From the NCBI GenBank assembly GCA_012295275.1, contig CM022671.1, positions 27,489,822-27,553,821 of the forward strand: a stretch of 64,000 bases of DNA, written 5' to 3'. Positions 49,880-61,598 of the stretch are shown here, one piece after another (the first letter of the stretch is position 1; every line of letters starts with the position of its first letter). The notes below the pieces were generated by a model. That model made no database searches. It was not told where the DNA came from and worked only from the letters and a program-made list of their open reading frames with translations. The stretch is from Chrysomallon squamiferum. Taxonomy: Eukaryota > Mollusca > Gastropoda > Neomphalida > Peltospiridae. The position numbers and the translations under genes were made by a program.

Positions 49880-50205
49880 GCGTGGTGTATATGTGTAGTT
49901 ATATGTACATATGTATATGTACGTGTTTATATATGAGTAAATATGCGCGTATATGTCTGTTAGCTTGGTTTTGTGCATGTGTGTTATATTTTATTTGTTT
50001 ATGTTTGTACGTGCTCTTTTTATTTGTATGTACGTATTTGTGTATATATGTGTGTGTGTGTTTTTGTGTATGTGTGTCTGTGTGTATTTATACATGTCTG
50101 TCTGTCTTTGTCTCTGTCTATATGTCGAATTCCAGTCTCTCGGTCGTTTAGTAGCCAGTGTGTGTGTGTGTGGGGGGGACACACGCACACGCACACACAC
50201 GCGGG
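49880..50205. repeat. Imperfect (GT)n/(ATGT)n tract ending in a G-run and (CA)n
   Basis: GT/ATGT-rich sequence to about 50120, then (GT)n, seven G, and (AC)n/(GCAC)n at 50161-50202. The last part is self-complementary (GT against AC) and alternating purine-pyrimidine. Confidence 0.8.
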
Positions 50206-50861
50206 TTGCTATGGTCTGTTAGCACGCTTCTATTGCTGACATCATTCGCTTTTCTATGTCCAAACGTGAAAGTCAGCAGACCAGTCTGATCATTGCCACA
50301 TTCCGTGCGCTGTCAGTGAGTGACTTGATCTGTATCCTTAGTGATTTCTCTGCTGTCTTTTTTCTGAGTGGACAAATATTATAAAAAAGTTAATTTTCTT
50401 TCACTGATGTTGATTTTGTTTTCTGTTTCTATAACCTTTAACGATTTATGCGAGTCATTGTATTTGAAAATTTTTTTTTTCTTCCGTTCTTGAAGCAATA
50501 AAATGTTGTATTCTTGCATAGTTTATATTAAATGTTTTCTTCTTAGTAAACCTTCAGCATTACTGAAATATGACTAAAAATAATTAATGCAGTTGTGGTA
50601 ACAATGCACCTCGGCGTCTGAAATTCAAATGATCTTCGTTACTTAGATCTGCCTATTCATTCTAAACAATGACGTGAACATAATAGAATCGTTTCAGTTT
50701 CCTCTTTAAGTATTACCTCGTTATTTTAAATATATTTATACGGAATATTAATTTTAGATTTCAGACTTATTGTTTTTAATGCGAAAATGCTAAATGTCAT
50801 GGATATAACTGTTTTTAGTAATTAAATCGGTTAATTTCTTTCCTTCTTCCTTCATAGATTT

Positions 50862-50892
<31 letters not shown>

Positions 50893-51114
50893 TCCTAAAA
50901 ATAATAATAATTTTAGTGTGATAATAATAAAATTAAAGTTGATAATCTTAATGAAGATGAAGACTTGAAAAAAAAAAATAGCGGGTACACTACATATGAA
51001 TATCTCGGAGAAACAAACACGCACCACACAAACACACACTTACATACATAAGTACATATGAACTTGCACGCAAAACTGACGAAAGACAATTACCCTCTGA
51101 TACTGAGCAACCTT
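50206..51114. other. Non-coding interval, nothing recognised
   Basis: ATTT units at 50862-50894 and ACAC-rich sequence near 51010-51055. No gene supported. Confidence 0.4.
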
Positions 51115-51122
51115 TTTTAAAA

Positions 51123-51305
51123 GTTGTCTCGGTAGCTGAACGGTAACATCGTCCGACTTCGGAGTTATGGCGGATGGGTGCCATACGTTCGAGTCTCGTC
51201 AGCGGCATCTGACGGACTTGTGAGGTCGTGATTGGACTTTGTCTTCCTGCGCCAGATTATTGTTTATGTGCAGAGTCTAATCAGACGTGCATCAGACGTG
51301 GAATA
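51123..51305 (+). mobile_element. tRNA-derived SINE
   Basis: TAGCTGAACGG at 51133-51143 is a perfect Pol III A box (TRGYNNARNNG). GTTCGAGTC at 51187-51195 is a perfect B-box core, 43 bases further on. The head resembles a tRNA with a long variable arm (Ser/Leu type), but the acceptor stem does not close, so it is not an intact tRNA gene. A body of about 100 bases follows and ends before an AT-rich tail. TTTAAAA at 51116-51122 and 51306-51312 may be the target-site duplication, though it is low in complexity. Short ATAC units follow. Confidence 0.6.
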
Positions 51306-51312
51306 TTTAAAA

Positions 51313-52679
51313 TACATACATACATAAATTCATTACAGAGACATCAAACTCCAGACAGATATAAATGTGTTTCTATAACATATCGTGACGTGATCTTGCT
51401 TTAATTAATATTATCAGAACGGAGCAGTAATTATCTTCCCGTCTTGTAACACACAATATGTGTAGATCAGTAGGACTATTTTTAAACGAGTTCAAACGTG
51501 CGCAGTTTAATTGCTCTGTCTGACAAATTCAAAATTATTTTGCAGCACGCTACTGACATTTATAAAAATCTCTTTTTAGACATCATAACCAAGATCTAAG
51601 ACAAATTCTATTAAAAAAAAAAAAAAAAAAAACGATTTTGTATGTTTTAATTTTTTCTCGATATTTGCAACATAAGTGCTCTAAAATCTACTATTGACTT
51701 CCCCGACCATGATATATAAATGTTTATAGGTGCTTGGTATAAATACAACACAATGCTCTGAGCGAATCTTCAAGGGCAAATAGGGTAGAGACATGTCGGT
51801 ATAGCTGAAACATGCAAATACTCAGTATATACAAAATTTAATTTTAAATATTTGTTTAAAACTGTTTGTTCTGTTTTATGAAAATATATGGTAAGATTTA
51901 TACATATATAAACGCAGTTGGAAAAAAAAATATATATATAGAACAATGTTTTCATGCACATAAATAAAAAACCGGTTGTCGTTGTTATATAACATACCAG
52001 TAGTAACCAAACCAACTAGCTATTAATGTTAAAAAACCAGTCTATTATTATTACATGCGCATTATGGAGAGGCAGCCTCCGTAACTATTTTGTCCTGTCT
52101 CGGACTCTCTCCCTACACAAGGCGTGTGTGCAAGTGCATAAATTCCTTCATTCATCTTTTAAAACAAACAAATAAATAGTGTGCCGACAATCTTTTAAAT
52201 TTTTCTTTTTTCTTTCAAATACCGTGGCCGCAGAATATATTTATAAATAAATTTAAAACTCCGTACATCATCTCGGCATAAAATTAGTCTGTCTGATAAA
52301 ACGAATCGTTATGAAAATAAAATTATTTACTTAATTTTACCTACTGCAGTGCTATTACTCTGGAAACGATGTGAAATCTTATCAGCGGACATTACTCTAC
52401 AGTCAGCTTGTAAACCTCCTAGTCCTGTGTCTTGTATATAAATAAATCATTAAAAACATTTATTTTTTTATTTTTTATTTTTCTGGGCAATCCTCCCAGC
52501 CAGCTGTTTTGTGCACAACTGTAGCAACTTGTAGTTTGTGCTTAAAAGATAAATTATATCATTTACAGGCCTTAAACATGACACGAGAAATTTGCTACGA
52601 GAAGGAAAAAACATTCCGAAGTGGTTTAACGGGATAAAAATGGTGTCTAACTGCGGTCTAATTCGTTAGACTGTAGACG
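51313..52679. other. Non-coding interval, nothing recognised
   Basis: A-run near 51613-51631. A GC-richer patch at 52060-52130 ends at an AAATTCCTTCATTCAT phrase, which could be another SINE tail, but no boxes were found. Confidence 0.35.
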
Positions 52680-53110
52680 AGGAAAAGATTATTTTTAAAA
52701 TACTACTGTTTTCAACAGCGACAGAATGGTGATAGTTATCAGAAGATTAACTTTAAAATATGCTTTTTATAACGACCTTTAGAATACTGATGATCAAGTA
52801 AAATTTCACTTAAAAAAAACTGCTCTTTTTAAGGTTAACATTTTGGTGATTATGAAAATATTGACTTAAATTTTTACTTTTTTAGTTAATTAGTTAAAGT
52901 CAGAATATTGATAATCATGAGAAGATGTCTTAAAATATTACTTTGTCCACTACCGTTAGAAGCTTGATAATCAGGAAAGATTAACTTAAAGTAATTCTAT
53001 TTTCAGTACCGTTAGAATACTGATTATTATAAAAAATATTTCCTTAAAATACTTCTTTTTATTATCCTTAGATTACTGATAATTATGAAAATATTTTAAA
53101 AATGATTATA
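52680..53110. repeat. Degenerate tandem repeat, period about 60 bp, about 7 copies
   Basis: 'accgttagaatactgataatcatgaaaagattaacttaaaatact' variants recur (split here: ACCGTTAGAATACTG, ATAATCATGAAAAGATT, ACTTAAAATACT), starting near 52692, 52755, 52815, 52880, 52940, 53000 and 53060. All copies are diverged but keep block order. Confidence 0.6.
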
Positions 53111-53435
53111 AATTTCAGTAGAGGTTGGAACATAAGCATTTGTTTATAATGATTATTCTGTTATTGATACTGCTTGAAATAACATTCTTACTGCATAATC
53201 TGATAATTTCCTTCTGTTTTTTTTTTTCTCTTATAATATACTTAATCCATTCTAAAAAAACATACGTCATTGAGAAATATAATTTAAAAGACAGGTTTGT
53301 CAGTTCCTATTGATTGTTGTATGTTAAAGACTGACAGTGAATCGACATTTCTAATCTCTGTACAGATTTAACTGTTTAAAATAGAAGTTGTATCAAAAAC
53401 AATCCTAATTTTAGATCGATAAACCTAAGACCACG

Positions 53436-53438
<3 letters not shown>

Positions 53439-53518
<80 letters not shown>
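53439..53518. repeat. (AC)n microsatellite
   Basis: About 39 units with two AAC interruptions. Confidence 0.95.
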
Positions 53519-54455
53519 ATTCCCAAACAAAGATGTTTCAGAAAAAACCTTTTCGAACTCATTGAATCGCTTCTGCGTAGAACCTGTTATTATTCAATCC
53601 CTGACAGTAAAGTACAGTGTAATAAAATTAAAAAAATCACAGCACAGGATAATAAAATATACAGTTGTATTACGGTAATATGTGTCGTGACGGGATATAA
53701 AAATAGTTAACACCTTTTCACTAATAAAATACACACCAACACAAAGCATTTTCATTTATCTTTTTGTCCTTTCGATGACGTAAACCTGATGGAATTTCAC
53801 AAACACACGGATCTTTGATTTAGGCTATTCTTCATGGCTTTATTGAAAACTCGGAGACAATAAACATTTATCTTTCAGCCACAATTGAACACCTTTCGTA
53901 GGTGTGAACTTAATATGTTTATAAATTACCTCTAACTTGACAATAATTTGTTATTCACGCCCCGAAGACGACAATAAAGTTCAGCCACAAATTTGAAAAA
54001 AAAAAAGCCTTAGCTCTGTTTTTGTGTATAATCTTGTTTTAAATATTCGACAGCAAGATAGGTCGATCGAGAAAAGGGTGCACTTGAAACTCACTGTTAG
54101 TCTTGTTTTTATGTCGTTCATTTTTCGTTAATCATTTTTTGTTTCTTCTTTTACTTTTTCCTGCATTTCTTCTTCTTCTTCTTTAAATCACTCAAAGTTA
54201 TTTAATATTTAATTAAACGATTTTGTAGTAAAGATCAATACGTATAACGTAAGTGGAAGAAAAAGCCTTTTCTTTTTCCACTTAGCACAAAACGACGTAT
54301 CAGGCAGATCGTTTTGTTTAACTTGGAATTAGAATATCTTTTCTATTAGGAACTCAGTCATTTTCATACCAAACATAAACAAATTGTAGTTGAATGACTG
54401 ATTAAATTATTCCAAAGTTGATTATGTTTAATCTGATACGTAATTTATTATTCCT
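53519..54455. other. Non-coding interval, nothing recognised
   Basis: Includes an imperfect hairpin at about 54251-54285 (AAGTGGAAG ... CTTTTTCCACTT). No gene supported. Confidence 0.35.
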
Positions 54456-54487
54456 TCTACTACTGCTACTGCTGCTGCTACTACTAT

Positions 54488-54534
<47 letters not shown>

Positions 54535-54580
54535 TTGTTGTTACTGTAGTAGTGGTTGTTGTTGTTGTCGTCGTCGTCAA
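54456..54580. repeat. (CTA)n/(CTG)n and (GTT)n/(GTC)n trinucleotides
   Basis: CTA/CTG units to 54533, then TTG and GTC units. Confidence 0.95.
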
Positions 54581-55003
54581 ACCAACAAAATTAACTACAC
54601 GACCCGTTTTTCTCAAGGACAAAGATGTAGTTACAAGAATATATTCAGGGCGCGCTCGCTTAGGGCGAAAATATTCTTGAGACAGTCTTCTCTAATCTGA
54701 TCTTAATTATTATAGGAAAATGTTTTTACAGTGTAGATGTGTATCAAGATGGTGCCAGTCATCAGAAAAATCACTTGACGTCAGCACAGTTTATCACCGA
54801 GGTTATTACCTGAATTCACTGCTATAAAACCTCGGGGTTTTGATTGCAAGTCTAAATGCGGGTTGTAACAATACCTTCACATACATTAAACGACGGCGCA
54901 AAGTCCTTTGATGTATGGCCATAATTTAAAACAGAAAATTCAGTTCAAACTTCAGCATTTAAAAAACAAAGCTATACATATATATATATAGGTAGATAGA
55001 TAG

Positions 55004-55034
<31 letters not shown>

Positions 55035-55814
55035 TGTGTATATAATATTTATATACGTATTACATCGGCAAGATGTGGATAACCTTTTAAATGTAATTTC
55101 GGGAACACAAAACAGTTGTATCAGATTTCTTGATGTCTTTATTTAATATCTCATGACATGGCATTAGGTATGGCATAAAGATTTTTTATCCACTGAATAA
55201 AGCAGTGTGGATCTAGACATAAAGTCTCGTGTTGAGAATAAAAAGGGATAGCGTCAAGTTGACTAAAGAGCTCTTGTTAGGTTATAAACCATGTAATAAG
55301 CTTTCATCTTTAAGAAGTTTAACAGCTTTTGACATTAAGATGGTAAATCAGATACTATACTACAGTGGTCCTTAAACAGGTGAATGAAACTTTGAGTGAG
55401 AGCAAGACGAAAATTAGCCCACAAAAAAATCATAAGAAAATTTAGTCTTAGTTGAATGAAATTTTATGATAAAGATTTGAGGATGAATGACACTTGGAAA
55501 GTTTAAGAAGTCCTGCTATGATTGATACGTGAGAAACGTCAAAATAATTTTATAATAATTAATAACTCAACTCATTCCCTTTTTATAATATTTAATACGT
55601 AATGTACGGGAAAAAGAAAGATATTGTAAATGATATGTATGTGTGTGTGTGAGTGCGTGTAGAATTTTTTTTATTTTTTTTTTTTTAGTTCATTTTCTAT
55701 TTCATGACGTATTCAGGCCTGTTTATGACACTATTATATCACAACACAGAATACATTAACATTATTATCAGTGTGAAACAATTTGGAATCACGCAACCTT
55801 CATATTTAATAATT
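54581..55814. other. Non-coding interval with short microsatellites
   Basis: Contains GGGCGCGCTCGC at 54648-54659 (high CpG) inside an imperfect AAGAATAT/ATATTCTT stem, (TA)n and (ATGT)n at 54976-55040, and a T-run near 55675. No gene supported. Confidence 0.35.
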
Positions 55815-56045
55815 CACGTGGATTTGCCGGTGGCGCTGTGTGGAACCCAGAGGCAGTCGCCTCGGTGAGATTTGTCCCCACGCTTCAACTTTGGACACGA
55901 GCTCACGGGATTCCGAGATGAAAAGGAGAATGTTATCTGCCGCTAATTGGTACGAAGTTATCGACTCTTCATAAATTCATCTCCTCGGGCTGTGAAGGAC
56001 AATCCCTATTACTTCTGATAATCCTGTGAGTGTACTTTACTCCAA
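55815..56045. other. GC-rich, repeat-free island, candidate conserved element
   Basis: Markedly GC-richer than the 1 kb on either side. It holds CTCGGTGAG near 55861 (splice-donor-like), TTATCTGCCGCTAATTGG (GATA-type and homeodomain-type cores), TTCATAAATTCATC and CTGATAATCC. No frame is long enough for a convincing exon. It is either a regulatory element or a small exon of an unidentified gene. Confidence 0.35.
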
Positions 56046-56483
56046 CACGACAAAACATCAAGCTTTTTGTTCTCTGATTTTTTTTTTTTTTTGTGTCCGC
56101 CTCGAGACACATGAAGTTGGTCATTATTATCGGATTTATTTTTTATATTAAATTGTAGTGCATTTTGAACAGAATAAATTTAAAATAAATAATAAAATAA
56201 ATAAATAAATAATAAAAAAAAAATAATAAAAAAAAAAAAATTAATTAATAAAAAATTTAAAATAATAATAATAATGATGATGATGATGATAAATAAATAA
56301 ATATAAATTTTGTGTCTTGTTCCTTGAACCTCGTTTTCACATTTCATAATCTTCTCTTCAGCTCTTGTTTTATTATCATCATGATTTTTTTCTTCGTTCA
56401 CTCTTTCATTCATTTCCTGGTTGTTGGGTTTTTGTTATCACTGCAGTATATTTTTTCTGTTTTGAAAAATCAATTATAGTTTG

Positions 56484-56518
<35 letters not shown>

Positions 56519-56619
56519 TATTATTATATTTTTTTAAACGAAAGGAAATAGATCAAATTCAAAAGATCTTCTGGTTTTATCTTCATTCCCTCTTGGCTCT
56601 AAGATTTCAAAACTTTTAA
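56046..56619. other. Non-coding interval with AAT, GAT and poly(T) tracts
   Basis: AAAT/AAT units 56175-56300 with GAT units, and a T-run at about 56487-56516. No gene. Confidence 0.45.
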
Positions 56620-57660
56620 CAGTAAACCGCAGTATTTACAATTTGCAATCTAACAGAGAGCTATATTACTGTCGCGTACGGCATCTGCAATTCTCGAAAT
56701 AACAGAGCGTTTGGTATTACATACAGAATAATGAAACAACTGTAACCTGCTGACGTCACGTACAGTATTTAGAATTTTTAAGCTAGTAAATATATGTTAA
56801 TGTCACGTACAGTATTTAGAATTTTTAAGCTAGTAAAGATATGTTAATGTCACATACAGTATTTAGAATTTTTAAGCTAGTAAAGATATGTTAATGTCAC
56901 GTACAGTATTTAGAATTTTTAAGCTAGTAAAGATATGTTAATGTCACGTACAGTATTTAGAATTTTTAAGCTAGTAAAGATATGTTAATGTCACGTACAG
57001 TATTTAGAATTTTTAAGCTAGTAAAGATATGTTAATGTCACGTACAGTATTTAGAATTTTTAAGCTAGTAAAGATATGTTAATGTCACGTGCAGTATTTA
57101 TAATTTTTAAGCTAGTAAAGATATTTTATGTCACGTACAGTATTTAGAATTTTAAGTTAATAAAGAACTGTTAATATCGTGTACACTTTTAGAATTTTTA
57201 AACAACTGAAAGCTGTTGACATTACATACAATATTTAGATTTTTGAAAATACTGAAATCTAGTACAGTTTTCAGATTTGGACAGTATAGTATTTAGAATT
57301 GTCAAGCTAATAAAGAGGTGTTAATGTCACGTACACTATTTAGAATTTTGAAACTACTGATGTTACGTACAATATTTAGAATTTTGAAACTACTGAAAAC
57401 TACTGATGTCACGTACAATATTTAGAATTTTGAAACTACTGAAAACTACTGATGTCACGTACAATATTTAGAATTTTGAAACTACTGAAAACTACTGATG
57501 TGACGTACAATATTTAGAATTTTGAAACTACTGAAAACTACTGATGTCACGTACAATATTTAGAATTTTGAAACTACTGAAAACTATTGATGTCACGTAG
57601 GTATCAAAAATTTTAAATTGCCGATGATAGAGAGCTGCTGATGTCACGTGCTGCAGATAA
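56620..57660. repeat. Two-subfamily minisatellite (47 bp and 46 bp units)
   Basis: Subfamily A, 47 bp: CACGTACAGTATTTAGAATT + TTTAAGCTAGTAAAGATATG + TTAATGT, about eight nearly identical copies from 56757 to about 57130. Subfamily B, 46 bp: ACGTACAATATTTAGAATTT + TGAAACTACTGAAAACTACT + GATGTC, five nearly identical copies from about 57366 to 57597. Both share ACGTACA(A/G)TATTTAGAATTTT. The spacer 57130-57365 and both outer edges hold strongly diverged relatives. The first unit begins at a perfect CRE (TGACGTCA, 56751-56758). Confidence 0.9.
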
Positions 57661-58555
57661 AAGGATGATTTTCGTTACACTGCACCGCTAATCAATAAAA
57701 GCTAATTGCCGATGAAGATAGAAAAGATAATCACAAAAAAAAATCAAATACGAATGTTGTCCACGGCTGAATTCTGTAATTTCCAAAGGGTATTTAGTCT
57801 TAACGAGAAATGAAGAGAGCGGAATTAAATTACAAACCATGAGAAAGAGAAAAACAGAAATGTCGATCACAGTCCAATGGGATCAAAGAATGATCTAATC
57901 TGAAATGTTGTTTCTTAACTATTTATTAACTCGAGTTAGTTTAAATGAGTAATCTGTATTTGAAAAGTGTACAAATATAAGTACAGATGTACGTATATAT
58001 AAAGAGAACAAAATTATATATACACATACATGCACACATATGTAAACCTATTGTATGATTTTTAAATACATGGATTATGACAGTGTATTCATATTCATTC
58101 CTGCGTACGTGTACAAACAGACAAAATGATGAACAGTACAAAACATTAAGAAAATATAATAATCAAATAATTGTTGGTAATTATCAGGAAATAAGATAAT
58201 TTATGCACAGCTTAAAGGTATATTATTTTTACAGTCATAACTTTTGACTGAACTTTTTCGACTTGTTTTTTCTTCTAATTCTTCTTATTATAACAAGTTA
58301 AAATTATGTTAACCTACATTTTCATTTTGTTTCCATAAAACCTACTTTCGTTAGTGCATCAGTTTTAAATTAATTATTCACATAACCATTACAAGATAAA
58401 TATTAAATAGCCTACCTTTCAGTGCTTGACGAAGTTCTATATTATCCCATTAGGTTTTGCATCCAGAGAGCCAAGAATCAAACAGAAAAAAATAAAATAT
58501 AAAAAAAAATATAAAAAATAAAAAATAAAAAAAGTCTATTATCCACATTCTAATA
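57661..58555. other. Non-coding interval, nothing recognised
   Basis: Unique AT-rich sequence with A-rich patch at 58480-58535. Confidence 0.35.
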
Positions 58556-58860
58556 CGCTGTGTTCGCTGATGTTGGCATGTTTTAAACTGAATTCAGTTA
58601 TACTGCGTTGAACGCAGAGTGATAAATTTAACGCTTTAGGGCCGAACGTTCGATGATCAGGGGTGTGAAGCGGTTACGTATTTCAAAGCAATAACTGTTA
58701 ATATTGCTAAAGATGAATGTTTCTTGCGGTGAAGCAGACGGTTCAGCGTGGGGGGAAAACCAGCTGGGATCATTAACTGTTGTTACAGAACGATAAAACA
58801 CTACAACATTACTCATTATGTGAACTGGCTGCAGCTACGGGCGGTCTAGACTTGGCAGAT
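58556..58860. other. Repeat-free island, candidate cis-regulatory element
   Basis: Balanced composition; contains GTTGAACGCAGAG, ACGCTTTAGGGCCG and CCAGCTGGGATCATTAACTG (E-box CAGCTG plus homeodomain-type core). A 62-codon minus-strand frame (58628-58816) has no domain. Confidence 0.25.
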
Positions 58861-58885
58861 ATCAGGTATCATAATAAATAAATAT

Positions 58886-58886
<1 letters not shown>

Positions 58887-58948
<62 letters not shown>
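58887..58948. repeat. (CA)31 microsatellite
   Basis: A pure CA tract of 62 bases. Confidence 0.95.
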
Positions 58949-58952
<4 letters not shown>

Positions 58953-59290
58953 TAGTCGAACCAATGTTCAGGTTCAAATCTAGTAATGTCAGCTATCTTG
59001 TTAGCAAATGCTGCAAGGTATTAATAAAATAATAATAAAATAAAAATAATAAATAAACCTGTTTGCTTCGGTAATGTTTAACAGTATTATTTCGGTATAG
59101 ATCACGTGTATAGTTATCGCGGACAGAACGTCATAATCTGCACGCCTGGGTTTCAGCGAATTAGCAAAGAATTTAGGTGATACATAGAAGAGATTATAGA
59201 GCAGTTTTAAATCTCCCCTGTCGACTCCGGGAAGATTAAACCAGGATGTTATTATCGGAGTTACCGATAACGAAATAGGTACACCAAAGA
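58949..59290. other. Non-coding interval
   Basis: AAT units near 59020-59055, then a GC-richer patch at 59100-59280 with CACGTG and a small palindromic TCGG..TTACCGATAACG motif. Function unknown. Confidence 0.3.
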
Positions 59291-59760
59291 TAAGGATCCA
59301 TTTTGTAGAAAATACGTAACTGTTACAATAAAACGATAATATATTGAAACATTAACAACATTCATCGTTATGACCTATTTTGCAGAAAAGCCGTAACTTA
59401 CTATAAAACGACAACACACTAAGCATTCGTCACAACCCATTTTCTAGAAAAATATATACTTCAGGCTTACCTATTTACACGGAGCTGACAGTATAAGACA
59501 AAATCTTTACCTTATTGTCAGTAAATCAATATTCTGGAAGGTGTTCACAAGATGTTTCCACAACATACGAACGACTTTTTTAAGAAAAGATGTATATATA
59601 CTTTAGACTTACCCAAAATGGCAATACATGCCAAAATATTTCATATATTATTAGTTATGGAATATGATCATAAGATGTATCCACTACATAACTATGACGA
59701 CATTATGTTTAACAAGTATACGTGTATCAATGTTTTTGCCCGATTTCGGGTAACTGTTTT
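59291..59760. repeat. Degenerate tandem repeat
   Basis: 'ccattttgtagaaaatacgtaactgt.acaataaaacgacaac' recurs three times (near 59300, 59380 and 59440; quoted in blocks CATTTTGTAGAAAATACGTA and ATAAAACGATAA). A second phrase with 'acaagatgtttccac' recurs near 59547 and 59671. A 73-codon frame across it has no domain. Confidence 0.4.
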
Positions 59761-60047
59761 TAACGGTCAATAAATCTTCGCATTGTTTGTCACCTACAAA
59801 TTGCTATAAGATCAGAGGCTAAAAATTAGGAGGTAATTTATAATAGAAAATATTAATAAGTTCACGAGTTGCGACAGGAATCAGTGAAACAGTTTGGTTT
59901 ATAAGTCTATTAATCATGACTGTCCGTTTGATGTTAATCAGACCATTGTAACACAAATCATTCCATCCGTCCTGCAGGTTCAGATCTGTTTGGAATCACC
60001 GGTTAACGAGAATTAATGAACAGAAAAGTATTTTAACAACAACAACA
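59761..60047. other. Non-coding interval, nothing recognised
   Basis: Unique sequence. Confidence 0.3.
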
Positions 60048-60112
60048 ACAACGAAAACAACAATAACAATAACAATAATAATATTGATGATGATGATAAA
60101 TAATAATAATAA

Positions 60113-60143
<31 letters not shown>

Positions 60144-60165
60144 AAGAAGAAGAAGAAGAAAAACC
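60048..60165. repeat. (CAA)n-(TAA)n-(GAT)n-(GAA)n compound microsatellite
   Basis: Four trinucleotide types in sequence, the last being about 15 GAA units. Confidence 0.95.
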
Positions 60166-60779
60166 ATATCACTTGTTATTGCTTGTGACAAGACACAAAC
60201 CGATTCGTGAGAGGTTTAACTCTGTCTGTTAAAACGACGAAAATATTTTTATTTTTTTTATTCCACAAACTTTGGCATGAACATGAAATAGCCGAGCCAC
60301 AATAGCAGCACAGAGAAGATTTTCTTCTGCGACCAATCATTTTTCGGGCAGTTATTCTAATGGCTAGTTAAAACAACTGTGACAAATAAAGTCTGTGTTG
60401 CGTACACGATCCAGAAGTCTGTTTCTATTGTGAGAAAATAATGATTTCTATGTTATAAACACGTCATGAGAAAATTGGTAGTTTTTAATTACCAGTATGT
60501 AACTATTTTTCATAAATAAAGTCCCAAAATATAATTTCAGTAGTAAAATAATCAATTCATTTATTCAGACAGAAAAATATCTGTATGGATGGATGGATGA
60601 ATGGATAGTGGAACTGTTGATTGGTTTGGACAAAAAAAAATAAAAAAAAAATTCACTTTAATAGTCTCTATAACTCTGCCTTCTTTAAACAAAAGGAAAT
60701 CGATTCCCGCTTCATTCAACTGCCGTAGTGAATACAAAATCACATCACATAGAGAAAATTAATCTGTCCTTGGATGAAT
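60166..60779. other. Non-coding interval, nothing recognised
   Basis: Short ATGG units near 60585-60605. No gene. Confidence 0.35.
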
Positions 60780-61130
60780 CTTAGTCTGTTTGGATAAAAT
60801 AAAGATCAGCCGAGTTCAAAAGCGTGATACATAGCCAGCCGCTCCATCAATCCTTTTGTAAATGTCAGAGTTAATTCCGGTCATAGGTAGAACGAGTGTC
60901 AGCCGCTTACATCAAACGACAAACCCGTGTTATCAAAGTTCTCGAATCTTCTCTGGATACAAGAACGTCTGTGACGGGTACTCCACATCCAAAAGAACAT
61001 CCATTATGTTGCACTCGGGGAGTGCTAATGGTTCAGCATGCAGCATGCGTCAGATCTAAGATCGACACATGCTCTCCACATGAAACAGAAATCGAGATAA
61101 TAAAGGTCACCGACTGCAGTTCATAAATTT
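60780..61130. other. GC-richer interval with two overlapping open frames
   Basis: Two plus-strand frames of 65 and 76 codons overlap (60862-61059, 60896-61126). Neither shows a domain and neither has splice context. AAAGGTCACCG near 61104 resembles a nuclear-receptor half site. It is either a regulatory island or an unrecognised exon. Confidence 0.25.
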
Positions 61131-61598
61131 AACTGAGGTTTTTCTTTTAATGGCCGTTGAAAGATAAAAGCGTCGTAATTTGTTTAATTTTTACTTTTGA
61201 TGTAAGAACAAAAAGCTTAAATAAATTTCGTATGCTTCAAATTTATTGGTTTCTTTTACCTTTTCAAAACATTCTTTGCTAATAAGAAAGTATGACAATT
61301 AAAAAAAAAATAAAATATATATAATGATGTATGAAACCCGAAAATGTCCTTTTAATCCTGATTTCATTTCATAAATAAAGTGTTCAGTAATAATTTTATT
61401 TTCATATTTAACTGAGCAAGTAATTTGGTAAAGAAAATAAAACGATAAAGCAATAACGTATTTAAATAACCATTTTTATGTCCATCCACGATGCATTTTA
61501 ATCGACTGAATGTTCCGTTATTGTTTTTCAAAAGGTCTAAGACTTTACAACTGAAGAATCCTTCATTTTGTCTACATCTTGTGACTTCTCTTGGTATT
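61131..61598. other. Non-coding interval, nothing recognised
   Basis: AT-rich. The minus-strand frame of 151 codons (61364-61819) runs through the adjacent repeat-bearing element and is not called a gene. Confidence 0.35.

Noticed and set aside
50155-50202. GT ... GGGGGGG ... AC segment as a specific hairpin gene
   Set aside because: Complementarity arises from simple GT and AC tracts; no pre-miRNA-like structure can be argued.
51123-51205. Functional tRNA gene
   Set aside because: A and B boxes are good, but the acceptor stem does not pair and the anticodon stem is poor. A SINE head fits better.
60862-61126. Two overlapping plus-strand frames of 65 and 76 codons
   Set aside because: No domain, no splice sites, and mutually exclusive frames.
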